Program-made: the position numbers and the translations under genes | Assembly: GCA_002412425.1 (NCBI GenBank) | Contig: DHVB01000071.1 | Location: 1-18,497, forward strand | Source: Bacteroidales bacterium UBA5219 | Lineage (GTDB): Bacteria; Bacteroidota; Bacteroidia; Bacteroidales; ML635J-15 | DNA length: 18,497 nt | Direction: 5' to 3' | Shown here: one piece after another, positions 1 through 7,388 of the stretch | Numbering within the stretch: position 1 is the stretch's first letter | Layout of the letters: each line of letters opens with the position of its first letter | The notes under the pieces: model-generated | The model's input: the letters and a program-made list of their open reading frames with translations, nothing else | The model's database searches: none | What the model was told of the DNA's origin: nothing

Positions 1-162
1 GTCCCAATGCGGAAAACAGGAGCTAACAAAACAAAAACAGATTTTTCGCAAAAAACACACGAAAAAACTAAAGAAAAAACAACAAATAACACTGCTATTA
101 TAATATCTGCTTTAGTTTTGGTTTTTTTAGGCTTAATGGTTTGGCGATTTTTTCCAAGATAA
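1..162 (+). CDS. C-terminal fragment of a tail-anchored membrane protein (5' end outside window)
   Basis: The first reading frame is open from the window edge to a TAA at 160-162, giving the last 53 residues of a protein that begins to the left. The visible part is a Lys/Thr/Gln-rich polar stretch followed by one hydrophobic segment (about residues 34-49 of the fragment, IIISALVLVFLGLMVW) and the short tail RFFPR, so the protein probably has a C-terminal membrane anchor. An ATG is the third codon, but the open frame extends past the edge, so I treat the gene as partial. It sits beside an integrase and probably belongs to the same element; membrane-tailed proteins of this kind occur among mobilisation and plasmid proteins, but no function can be assigned. 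Its stop codon directly touches that of the integrase. Confidence 0.5.
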   Translation, partial: VPMRKTGANKTKTDFSQKTHEKTKEKTTNNTAIIISALVLVFLGLMVWRFFPR

Positions 163-1194
163 CTATTTGTCCCACTTCTTCATATACTCCGACAATACAG
201 GATTAAGGATTTTGGTATAAATTTTAGTTGTACTCAAATCTTTATGTCCTAACAGTTTTGATATAATTTCTATTGGAATACCTAATTCAATGCTTATAGT
301 CGCAAATGCGTGTCTTGCCACATGACTGGTTAAGTTCTTATCTATACCAGCGTAAAGAGCCACCAACTTTAAGTAATGGTTATATTTTTGATTAGACGGA
401 ATAGAAAATATCTTATCATTACTGTTTTTTTGTTTTTCTAAAATTACTTGTGCTTTATTAACGATAGGAATATTAATTATCTCGTTTGTTTTTTCGGTCT
501 GTATTATAATAAAATTATTGCGAATATTCTCCCATTTTAAAGCTGCAACATCAGAATATCTTAAACCAGTATAGCATTGAAATAAAAAAACATTCGCAAT
601 CTTTTTAACCACGTCTGGGAACGTATCAACCTTTTCTTCAATCAGTGCAAGTTCATCAGCGGTTAAAAAGGTTCGCATTGTTTGAACGTATTTAGTTTTA
701 AAATTTTTATATGGATTTTCGTGTTTATATAAGTCTAATCGAATTGCTGTATTTATAAGTGCTTTTAAGTCTTTATGATTATCCCAAATGGTATTATTGG
801 CTAAACCTTTTAACGACCTATCAAATTCTTGAATTTTCGTTAGATTTATTTCATTTATAGTAACATTGTCTCCAAACAACGCTTTTAGCTTATTCTCTAA
901 TGTACTATACCTCAAAAATCTCGAATAAGGTAGTTTTTCGCAATGAAGTTTAATAATTTCACTAAGCGACACTCGAGCTTTGTCAAAATACTTGTTTTCA
1001 AAAGTTTCAAAATTAATTGGCTCTCCAAGTTCCCGAAGCTCTAAGTATATATCGTTAATCCTGTTTATTTCTCTAAGGATTATTCTGTTTATTCTATCCT
1101 TATCAGCCCCTTTAACCTTTTTCGTTTTTCTACAAAAATCTTTAGGATAAATAAAAATTTCTAAAGGATAACGCTTTGTTTTTCTATCTATCAA
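163..1194 (-). CDS. Tyrosine recombinase / integrase of a tRNA-targeted element
   Basis: This is a phage-type integrase that would catalyse site-specific insertion and excision of the element at the left of the window. A SAM-like core-binding domain (about residues 75-165) precedes the catalytic domain (about 175-335). The visible catalytic set is Arg212 (TGLRYSD), Lys235, His291 and Arg294 (HVARH), His317 (LLGHKDL) and nucleophile Tyr326 (TTKIYTK); all are present, so the enzyme should be active. The start shown is a TTG and gives 343 residues, but the frame stays open and coding-like for 20 more codons, to about 1254. The residues there (GIFNPHINKEGKSKLYIQV) look like the missing first part of the arm-binding domain, yet no ATG, GTG or TTG lies upstream. 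The true start may be ATT at 1246-1248 or ATC at 1252-1254, or the start codon is lost. The family is certain, the start is not. Confidence 0.93.
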   Translation of the reverse strand: MIDRKTKRYPLEIFIYPKDFCRKTKKVKGADKDRINRIILREINRINDIYLELRELGEPINFETFENKYFDKARVSLSEIIKLHCEKLPYSRFLRYSTLENKLKALFGDNVTINEINLTKIQEFDRSLKGLANNTIWDNHKDLKALINTAIRLDLYKHENPYKNFKTKYVQTMRTFLTADELALIEEKVDTFPDVVKKIANVFLFQCYTGLRYSDVAALKWENIRNNFIIIQTEKTNEIINIPIVNKAQVILEKQKNSNDKIFSIPSNQKYNHYLKLVALYAGIDKNLTSHVARHAFATISIELGIPIEIISKLLGHKDLSTTKIYTKILNPVLSEYMKKWDK

Positions 1195-1265
1195 AACTTG
1201 AATATAAAGTTTCGATTTACCCTCTTTATTTATGTGAGGATTAAAAATACCGATGTGCTAATTTT

Positions 1266-1305
1266 GTTTACCATAAAAAAATGTTTAGTACGTTTTTTGG
1301 TAAAC
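1266..1305. promoter_or_regulatory. Inverted repeat upstream of the integrase
   Basis: GTTTACCA at 1266-1273 and TGGTAAAC at 1298-1305 are perfect 8-bp inverted arms, and A/T-rich runs extend the symmetry inward imperfectly. The repeat lies between the integrase gene and tRNA-Arg, where integrase arm-binding sites, excisionase sites or an integrase operator would be expected. The role is inferred from position only. Confidence 0.4.
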
Positions 1306-1330
1306 AAAAATACTAAAATCTATTAAAAAA

Positions 1331-1395
1331 AACAAATATTTATCATTTTATTTTTAAAGAACTTGTTGTTTTTCAACATTTTACTAATATTTGTT
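1331..1395. repeat. Second inverted-repeat pair next to the tRNA 3' end
   Basis: AACAAATATT at 1331-1340 and AATATTTGTT at 1386-1395 are perfect 10-bp inverted copies 45 nt apart. Between them is a small hairpin, TGTTG/CAACA (1364-1368 and 1374-1378) with a T5 loop. The right arm lies about 11 nt from the end of the tRNA gene. These could be integrase-binding sites of the attachment region; in such AT-rich sequence, chance matches are also possible. Confidence 0.35.
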
Positions 1396-1406
1396 ATTTT
1401 TACAAG

Positions 1407-1440
1407 TGAACTAGGGAGGAGTCGAACCCCCAACCTTCTG
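1407..1440 (-). other. Probable attachment site (3' half of tRNA-Arg)
   Basis: Tyrosine-recombinase elements commonly insert at the 3' end of tRNA genes and rebuild the gene with element-borne sequence. Here the T-arm and acceptor end of tRNA-Arg face the integrase gene 212 nt away. The matching direct repeat at the far element end would lie left of the window, so the core sequence cannot be defined. I see no second copy of this stretch inside the window. This is inferred from arrangement. Confidence 0.4.
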
Positions 1441-1480
1441 ATCCGTAGTCAGATGCTCTATCCAATTGAGCTACTAGTCC
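1407..1480 (-). tRNA. tRNA-Arg (anticodon ACG)
   Basis: Read on the minus strand, the gene folds into a complete cloverleaf. The acceptor stem GGACTAG pairs with CTAGTTC, with one G-U pair and discriminator A. The D-arm contains AGCTCAATTGGATAGAGC, the anticodon stem is TCTGA/TCAGA around loop CTACGGA (anticodon ACG), and the T-arm carries GGTTCGACTCC. The length is 74 nt and no CCA is encoded. ACG is the usual anticodon for CGN arginine codons, read as inosine after deamination. The 3' end points at the integrase gene, the classic arrangement of an integration target. Confidence 0.95.
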
Positions 1481-1493
1481 AAAATTGAGTTTG

Positions 1494-1525
1494 CAAATAT
1501 ATATTATATTTTTCATTACACAAAA
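1494..1525 (-). promoter_or_regulatory. Promoter of tRNA-Arg (Bacteroidota type)
   Basis: On the minus strand, TTTTG (1521-1525) is followed 19 nt later by TATATTTG (1494-1501), matching the -33 TTTG / -7 TAnnTTTG consensus of the primary sigma factor of Bacteroidota. The -7 box ends 13 nt before the mature tRNA 5' end. Confidence 0.6.
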
Positions 1526-1675
1526 TATTTTTTTCAAAAATTACATCGATTCAAAATTCAACAGTATTATTTTTAAAAAATTTTCTAAAACATATAAATA
1601 AAATTCTTTTGATGAAATATTTTCATTATACTTGTAGCAATATTTAATTTAATAATTTAATTTAATGTTTAAGAT

Positions 1676-2986
1676 ATGAAAACACCAATAGATGTAAAAT
1701 TAGTAGATGCTCAAATTGAGAAATTAGGCGTTAAAGACCTTAGTAAAGCTACAATTCGTGAGATTGTTACTTTAGTAAATTGGATTCATGAAGAATCAGG
1801 TAAAGAGTTTGTAAGAATGGAAATAGGCGAACCTGGCTTAACACCACCAAGTGTAGGTATTGAAGCAGAAATCAATGCCTTAAAATCTGGAGTTGCATCA
1901 AAATATCCTATGATTAGTGGAGTTCCAGAATTAAAAAACGAAGCGTCAAGATTTATAAAAAACTTTATAAATATTGATATTAGTCCAAATTCATGTATCC
2001 CAACTGTAGGTTCAATGCAAGGTGGGTATGCAACATTTTTAATATGTGCAAACCTTGATGCTAAAAAAGATACAGCTTTGTTTATAGACCCAGGATTTCC
2101 TGTGCAAAAACAACAATATAGAGTTATGGGTCATAAATTCGAAAGCTTTGACATTTTTGAATATCGTGGCAAAAAACTACGCGAAAAATTAGAATCTTAC
2201 CTCTCTAAAGGAAATATAAACTCAATTATTTATTCAAACCCTAATAATCCTAGCTGGATTTGCCTAACAGAAGAAGAACTTCAAATTATTGGTGAATTAG
2301 CAACTAAATATGACGTAATTGTTATTGAAGACTTGGCTTATATTGCAATGGATTTCCGCAGAGACTTACACCAACCAGGAAAACCACCATACCAAGTTTC
2401 GGTAGCTAATTATACAGATAATTATGTGCTTTTAATTTCAGGTTCAAAAGCATTTAGTTATGCAGGTCAAAGAATTGCAGTTGCAGCTATTTCCGACAAA
2501 ATCTATAATAGAAAATATCCTAACCTATTACAAAGATTTGGAACAGAAGGATTTGGTTATACTTTCGTTTCAAGAATTATTTATGCACTAAGCTCAGGAG
2601 TATCACATTCTGCACAATATGCTCTTGCTGCAATGTTCAAAGCTGCTAACGATGGCAAATTTGATTTTGTAAAAGAAGTGAAAGAATATGGCGTACGTGC
2701 TAAAAAAATGAAAGAAATGTTCCTTGATGCAGGATTTAAAATTGTTTATAATAAAGACTTAGACGAAGATATAGCTGACGGTTTTTATTTCACAATTTCA
2801 TATCCAGGAATGGAAGGTGGCGAATTAGTAAAAGAACTTTTATATTATGGAATAAGTGCAATTTCTCTACTAACTTCAGGAAGTACTCGTAGCGAAGGAC
2901 TGAGAGCTTGCGTATCGCAAATTGTTCCAGACAAAATGAAATTATTAGAAGAAAGATTAAAAGTTTGGAAAGAAAACCATAAATAA
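1676..2986 (+). CDS. PLP-dependent aminotransferase, class I/II
   Basis: This is a 436-residue fold-type I enzyme that transfers an amino group between an amino acid and a 2-oxo acid in the cytosol. The Schiff-base lysine is Lys258 in SGSKAFSYAGQR. Other PLP contacts are visible: SNPNNPSW (188-195), Asp219 and Tyr222 in EDLAY, and a probable carboxylate-binding Arg410 near the C-terminus (SEGLRACVS). The N-terminal IGEPGLTPP is typical of aspartate- and aromatic-type aminotransferases. The sequence alone does not settle the substrate; the nearest description I can give is a conserved Bacteroidota aminotransferase of the aspartate/tyrosine/phenylalanine group. The ATG start is the first in frame after an A/T-rich leader. 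Its stop is 5 nt before the next gene, so it probably heads a short operon with the membrane protein and the HD-domain gene. Confidence 0.9.
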   Translation: MKTPIDVKLVDAQIEKLGVKDLSKATIREIVTLVNWIHEESGKEFVRMEIGEPGLTPPSVGIEAEINALKSGVASKYPMISGVPELKNEASRFIKNFINIDISPNSCIPTVGSMQGGYATFLICANLDAKKDTALFIDPGFPVQKQQYRVMGHKFESFDIFEYRGKKLREKLESYLSKGNINSIIYSNPNNPSWICLTEEELQIIGELATKYDVIVIEDLAYIAMDFRRDLHQPGKPPYQVSVANYTDNYVLLISGSKAFSYAGQRIAVAAISDKIYNRKYPNLLQRFGTEGFGYTFVSRIIYALSSGVSHSAQYALAAMFKAANDGKFDFVKEVKEYGVRAKKMKEMFLDAGFKIVYNKDLDEDIADGFYFTISYPGMEGGELVKELLYYGISAISLLTSGSTRSEGLRACVSQIVPDKMKLLEERLKVWKENHK

Positions 2987-2991
2987 AACCT

Positions 2992-3330
2992 ATGGCAACA
3001 CATGTCCTACGTGAAGAAAAAGATATAAATAGCGTTTCGGGGTTATTACAAGAAAAATATCCTCAAGCAAAATTTAAAAATAGAAAAACTAACATTATCA
3101 TTAAAAATAAAATGATAATGTTAGTTGTTAGACAAGGACGTAAATCATTTAAAATCACAGGTGGTTTAAATTTTTCTTACTTGCCCCTACTAATTCTAAT
3201 TATTGCTAGCACTATTTTAAGTACTGCTGCCTTAATTCTGGTTTTAATAATATTAGAAATAATATTTAGAAGAAAAATTAATAAAACTAAAAAAGATGTT
3301 GCAAATGTTTTGTGTGGAGCAGTTGGCTGA
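2992..3330 (+). CDS. Small membrane protein of unknown function
   Basis: A 112-residue protein that I do not recognise. Residues 1-60 are charged and probably cytosolic, containing a lysine-rich stretch and a VVRQGRKSFKITGG segment. Residues about 63-92 are strongly hydrophobic and long enough for one long or two very tightly packed membrane helices. They are followed by a basic tail (RRKINKTKKD) that should stay in the cytosol. The gene starts 5 nt after the aminotransferase stop and overlaps the HD-domain gene by 35 nt, so all three are probably co-transcribed and the last two translationally coupled. No signal peptide or catalytic motif is visible. It is real by position and coding character. 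Confidence 0.6.
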   Translation: MATHVLREEKDINSVSGLLQEKYPQAKFKNRKTNIIIKNKMIMLVVRQGRKSFKITGGLNFSYLPLLILIIASTILSTAALILVLIILEIIFRRKINKTKKDVANVLCGAVG

Positions 3331-4084
3331 TATTCAGAATGTTTATAGAGATTTGTTAAAGCATTACATTAAGGGATTTAAAGATGCTTGTAAAGATAAA
3401 AATGTTTTATTAAATATTGAACTAAAAGAAGTACATAGCCTAAACGTAGCTGAAAATTGCTTAAAAATTGCAAAATCTGAAAATTTAAACCAAGAAAAAA
3501 CACTTATCGCCTATTTATGCGGTTTGTTTCACGATGTTGGAAGATTTGAACAGTTTACAAAATATCACACTTTTAAAGATGACGAAAGCCTATATCATGG
3601 CGAACTTGGTGTTGAAGTAATTAAAAAAGAGCAGTTTTTTAAAGATTTGCCCAAGGAAATTCAAGATATTATTTGTACAGCGGTTTATAATCATGGATTG
3701 CGTGAAATTCAAGCTGATGTAAAAAATGATGAGTTATATTTTTCTAAACTTGTGCGTGATGCCGATAAAATTGATATTTATAGAATTGTTTGCAAATACT
3801 ACAATACTTCTGGACCACGGAATATAGCCTTAGAATATGGACTCGATGATAAAGCAGAAATTTCCACAAAACCTTTAAATGACTTCATAAACAAAAATTT
3901 AATTTCAAAAGAAGATTTAGAAAGTGTTAACGACTTTAAATTAATGCAAATTTCGTGGATTTACGATTTGAATTTTAATTTTTCAAAACAAATAATTAAA
4001 GAAAAAGCCTATATTGACACTATTTTAGATACAATAAAAGGCGAAAAAGTAAAACAAATAATAAAACAATACATTACTTTATAA
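3296..4084 (+). CDS. HD-domain phosphohydrolase
   Basis: This 262-residue protein carries the metal-binding set of the HD superfamily: His47 (KEVHSLNVA), His79-Asp80 (GLFHDVGRFEQF), His101 (YHGELGVEVI), His133 (VYNHG) and Asp155/Asp157 (RDADKIDIYR). HD enzymes hydrolyse phosphate esters, often of nucleotides or cyclic nucleotides, with divalent metal ions. The extra histidines between HD and the last Asp suggest a two-metal site, but the substrate cannot be read from the sequence. Translation may begin at the ATG at 3296 or the ATG at 3305; both overlap the membrane-protein gene. The pairing with a membrane protein and an aminotransferase gives no clear pathway. There is no fused GGDEF, PAS or receiver domain, so it is not an obvious signalling enzyme. 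Confidence 0.85.
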   Translation: MLQMFCVEQLADIQNVYRDLLKHYIKGFKDACKDKNVLLNIELKEVHSLNVAENCLKIAKSENLNQEKTLIAYLCGLFHDVGRFEQFTKYHTFKDDESLYHGELGVEVIKKEQFFKDLPKEIQDIICTAVYNHGLREIQADVKNDELYFSKLVRDADKIDIYRIVCKYYNTSGPRNIALEYGLDDKAEISTKPLNDFINKNLISKEDLESVNDFKLMQISWIYDLNFNFSKQIIKEKAYIDTILDTIKGEKVKQIIKQYITL

Positions 4085-4141
4085 TATATTTCATTAAAAA
4101 TAGTTAAATTTACAAATGTTTAATTTTTTACTTTTATAGAT

Positions 4142-5506
4142 ATGAAAGCATTTAAAGCATACGACATTAGAGGAATTTATAATAAAGACTTCAACAAGGA
4201 AGACGTTTATAAAATAGGTTTTTTTATTCCTCAAGTATTATTGACTGACAAAGTTTTGGTTGGTAGAGATGTAAGAGAGTCATCGCCTGAAGCACTAGAA
4301 TATTTAGTGAAAGGCATTTTGGATAGCGGTGCAGACGTTTATTACGCTGGTTTAGCCACTACCCCAATGATTTATTATTCAACTGCAAAATACGGATTTG
4401 GTGCGTCTGTAATGATAACAGCTTCTCACAATCCAGCAGAATATAATGGTTTAAAAGTTTCGGGTAAAAATGCAAAACCCATTGGCTACGACACTGGTTT
4501 AAAGAAGGTTGAAGAATTAATGAAAACTCAAGAAATCATTGTTAGCGACCAAAAAGGTAAATATCACGAAATAAATGTGAGGGATACATATTTTGATTTC
4601 TTAAAATCTTATGTTCCAAAATTAAATGACTTAAAAATTAGCATGGATATAAGCAACGGCATGGCAGCTCTTTTTATTAAAGAATTGTTAGGCGACAAAG
4701 TAATGTATTTTTACGATGAATTAGACGGTAGCTTCCCAAATCATGAACCAAATCCTTTAGTTCCAAAAAATATTGTTGATTTACAGAAACATGTAATAGA
4801 AAACAAATCTGATATTGGGGTTATTTTCGATGGCGATGCAGACAGAGTGATGTTTGTTGATGAAAAAGGCACATTTATTTCGCCAGATTTAATGATTGCT
4901 GTTTTGGCACATTATTTCCTTGAAGAAAAAGGCTTAAAAGGCAAAGTAATTCAAGATATTAGAACTTCTAAAGCTGTGGGCGAATATATTGCACAATTTG
5001 GTAGCGAAATGGAAATGTGGCGAGTAGGAAGAGCTTTTGCTGCACCAAAACTAAAAGAAATAGATGGAATTTTTGGTGGCGAATTAGCAGGACATTACTA
5101 TTTTAAAGATTTTTATTATTCAGATTCTGGAATTTTGGCTTGTTTGCTAATTTTAAGAGTTGTAGCACAGATGCACGAAAAAGGAATTACAGTTTCTGAA
5201 CTTATAGGAAAAATAAAAAAATACGAAAATTCAGGCGAAATAAACTTTAAAATAGAGGAAAAAACAAAAGCTATGGATGCTGTAATTGCTCATTTTAAAG
5301 AAAAAGAAAAACCTGATGCATTTTTTGATTTTGACGGATATAGAATTGAATATAAAAATTGGTGGTTGAATATTCGTCCTTCGAATACAGAACCTTATTT
5401 AAGATTTTTAGCAGAAGCAAATACAGAAAAACTTTTGAAAGAGATTGTTGACACTGTTGTTGGAATTGTTGAATCTTATGGTGGAAAACTTGTAAGTGGA
5501 CATTAA
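4142..5506 (+). CDS. Phosphomannomutase / phosphoglucomutase
   Basis: A 454-residue alpha-D-phosphohexomutase that interconverts hexose 1-phosphates and 6-phosphates, feeding nucleotide-sugar synthesis for cell-surface glycans. All four domains are marked. The phosphoserine loop is TASHNPAEYNG with Ser95; the metal loop is DGDADR with Asp230, Asp232 and Asp234; the sugar-specificity loop is GGELAGHYYF, about residues 315-324; and the C-terminal phosphate-binding loop is RPSNTEPYLRF, about residues 418-428. The GGELAGH form of the third loop is the one seen in dual-specificity phosphomannomutase/phosphoglucomutase (AlgC/ManB-like) rather than GlmM, so glucose and mannose phosphates are the likely substrates. 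It starts 57 nt after the HD gene, with a weak -7-like TAAATTTA in the gap, and may have its own promoter. Length is normal for the family. Confidence 0.93.
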   Translation: MKAFKAYDIRGIYNKDFNKEDVYKIGFFIPQVLLTDKVLVGRDVRESSPEALEYLVKGILDSGADVYYAGLATTPMIYYSTAKYGFGASVMITASHNPAEYNGLKVSGKNAKPIGYDTGLKKVEELMKTQEIIVSDQKGKYHEINVRDTYFDFLKSYVPKLNDLKISMDISNGMAALFIKELLGDKVMYFYDELDGSFPNHEPNPLVPKNIVDLQKHVIENKSDIGVIFDGDADRVMFVDEKGTFISPDLMIAVLAHYFLEEKGLKGKVIQDIRTSKAVGEYIAQFGSEMEMWRVGRAFAAPKLKEIDGIFGGELAGHYYFKDFYYSDSGILACLLILRVVAQMHEKGITVSELIGKIKKYENSGEINFKIEEKTKAMDAVIAHFKEKEKPDAFFDFDGYRIEYKNWWLNIRPSNTEPYLRFLAEANTEKLLKEIVDTVVGIVESYGGKLVSGH

Positions 5507-5599
5507 AATCTATTTTAAGACAGTCTCTAAATTGTGTTAAAGTGAAACTTTATTTTAACGATTACGTATATTTACTATTATATAATTGAATTATCTTGC

Positions 5600-6658
5600 A
5601 TGAAAAACTTTACAGAAGAAACAACAAATTTTAGTTTTAACAGGTTGCCGAAAGATTTGCAAAAAAGTCTTTCTACTATCTATAGTCACACTGAACCTGT
5701 TGCAAACCCATTGAAAGTTAATGCTATTCATCAAGGTGATGCTAGTGAACTTCTAAAAAAAATAGAGCCAAATAGTATTGCTGTAAGTGTTTGGTCTCCA
5801 CCCTATTTTGTTGGTAAAAATTATGAAAAGCATTTAAGTTTTGAAGGGTGGAAAAACCTTTTGAAGTCAGTTATTGCAAATCATTTTTCAATTATAAAAC
5901 CAGGTGGATTTTTAGCTATAAACATTGCAGATATTTTGGTATTTAAAGATGAGAAAATGCCTAAAATTCAAGCTGATGCAGTTCATAGAAAGCGAATTTC
6001 TATTTCAAAAGAAAATATTTTAGAAGTTTTAGCTAAAAATCCCACTATGAATAGAAATGACTTAGCCAAACACTTTAAATGTAGTGAACAAACAATTGAT
6101 AGAAGATTGCATGGGAACAATGTAAGAGGTGGAAAACAAGAAACTCAATCAAGAGTGAAAATTATTGGTGGATTAGTTGAAAATTGGGCATTAGAAGCAG
6201 GTTTTTATCCTTATGATAGACGAATTTGGGTAAAAGATGCAGCTTGGGAAAATTCAAGATGGGCAAATTTATCATATCGTTCTGTTGATGAGTTTGAATA
6301 TATTTATATTTTTTGGAAACCGGGCATTACAAGATATGATAGAAATCGTTTATCTAATGATGAATGGAAAAATTGGGGTTCTCGTGGTGTTTGGCAATTT
6401 CCGTCAGTAAGAGCAAATGATGACCACGAAGCTAAATTTCCACTTGAATTACCAACACGAATAATTAAACTTTTATCTGACGAAAACGACATAGTGCTTG
6501 ATTGTTTTATGGGTAGCGGAACTACAGCCATTGCAGCTATCAAAGAAAATAGAAATTATATCGGAATTGAACTAAATCCTGAATATGTAAAACTATCAAA
6601 AGCTAATATTTTAAAAGAAACTGGTGTAAATTCAATTATTACGTTCAATGCTAATTAA
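5600..6658 (+). CDS. Beta-class DNA methyltransferase (probable N4-cytosine) of an SfiI-like restriction system
   Basis: This enzyme would methylate the recognition site to protect host DNA. The 352-residue protein has the beta-class order: catalytic motif IV SPPY first (Ser66-Tyr69), with the SAM-binding motif DCFMGSGTT (301-309) and IGIELNPEYV (321-330) near the C-terminus, preceded by the conserved KFPLELP (279-285). SPPY, as opposed to DPPY, is most often found in N4-cytosine enzymes. The middle region, where target recognition usually lies, contains a clear helix-turn-helix at about 134-170 (NRNDLAKHFKCSEQTIDRRL) that may read DNA or regulate the operon. The gene overlaps the endonuclease gene by 11 nt, strong evidence that they form one system. 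Type of methylation and target are inferred from motif and partner. Confidence 0.9.
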   Translation: MKNFTEETTNFSFNRLPKDLQKSLSTIYSHTEPVANPLKVNAIHQGDASELLKKIEPNSIAVSVWSPPYFVGKNYEKHLSFEGWKNLLKSVIANHFSIIKPGGFLAINIADILVFKDEKMPKIQADAVHRKRISISKENILEVLAKNPTMNRNDLAKHFKCSEQTIDRRLHGNNVRGGKQETQSRVKIIGGLVENWALEAGFYPYDRRIWVKDAAWENSRWANLSYRSVDEFEYIYIFWKPGITRYDRNRLSNDEWKNWGSRGVWQFPSVRANDDHEAKFPLELPTRIIKLLSDENDIVLDCFMGSGTTAIAAIKENRNYIGIELNPEYVKLSKANILKETGVNSIITFNAN

Positions 6659-7352
6659 TCCAAACACATTACAAGATAATTTAGAAAGATTGGAAGCAAT
6701 TGAAAAGGCTTCGCTAAGACTTGTTGTTCAAGCTATTTATGACTTTAGAGAAAGTGCAAAAGAAATATTTGAATTTGAAAGTGATTTAGTTGCTGACATT
6801 GGTGAAGATATAACTAGAGAAGCACTTGATAAACTCGGCGTATCTAAAATTGAGCAAAGGCTTTTTGGCAAAATTGATTATAAAAAAGCAAGATATTTAT
6901 TTCAACCAGACTTTGCTATTAAACAAGCTCTTTTTGTTGACTCAAAAGCCGAAAAGATAAGTGGACGAGGTACTGCAACTTTACAAACATCTCAATTTTC
7001 TTTGATTGTAAAACAGTTCAGAGCAAATGAACATATTGAAGTTAAAGGAAAGTTGCCATGTATTATTGACAATTCTTTTATTACAACAACTATTTTCGTA
7101 AAATATAATTATGAAGAAATTAAAGGAAAAAACATTTTGAATGACATTACTATTGCTGCATTACCAAATGGATTTCTTCAAAACATCTACAATCCTACTG
7201 CACAAGATACGATTTTTGTAGCAGGACGAAATGCTCCAACTCGTGATGAAGAATTTAGGGTAAGACTAAGTTTTAGTCGCCTTAAAGCAAAAGCTAAATG
7301 GCGTGTGCAAAATATACAAATGTCTCCAAATGAATTTCATTGGGATGAATAG
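6648..7352 (+). CDS. SfiI-like type II restriction endonuclease
   Basis: This 234-residue protein matches what I remember of SfiI, the homotetrameric enzyme that cuts GGCCNNNNNGGCC after binding two sites. The resemblance runs along most of the chain: ERLEAIEKASLRLVVQAI at the start, EDITREAL, FGKIDYKKARYL, LFVDSKAE, TTTIFVKYNYEE and the NPTAQDTIFVAGR region near the end. The catalytic residues fit as well: Asp77 (KIDYKK) and Asp98-x-Lys100 (VDSK), with the same 21-residue spacing as SfiI Asp79, Asp100 and Lys102. The ATG lies 11 nt inside the methyltransferase gene, so translation is probably coupled and follows the modification enzyme. The family assignment is from memory of SfiI, not a search; whether it cuts the same sequence cannot be told. 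No truncation is visible. Confidence 0.82.
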   Translation: MLINPNTLQDNLERLEAIEKASLRLVVQAIYDFRESAKEIFEFESDLVADIGEDITREALDKLGVSKIEQRLFGKIDYKKARYLFQPDFAIKQALFVDSKAEKISGRGTATLQTSQFSLIVKQFRANEHIEVKGKLPCIIDNSFITTTIFVKYNYEEIKGKNILNDITIAALPNGFLQNIYNPTAQDTIFVAGRNAPTRDEEFRVRLSFSRLKAKAKWRVQNIQMSPNEFHWDE

Positions 7353-7388
7353 TTATCTAATCTTTTAAACTCGCATGGCTCGGTTCTA

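Noticed and set aside
5530..5575. Possible terminator or promoter in front of the restriction genes (AAAGT/ACTTT hairpin, TATATTTA)
   Set aside because: The stem is only five weak pairs without a T-tract, and the -7-like box has no -33 partner at the right distance.
6304..6543. 79-codon minus-strand open frame in the SPPY methyltransferase gene
   Set aside because: It covers the conserved SAM motif on the other strand; no independent evidence for a gene.
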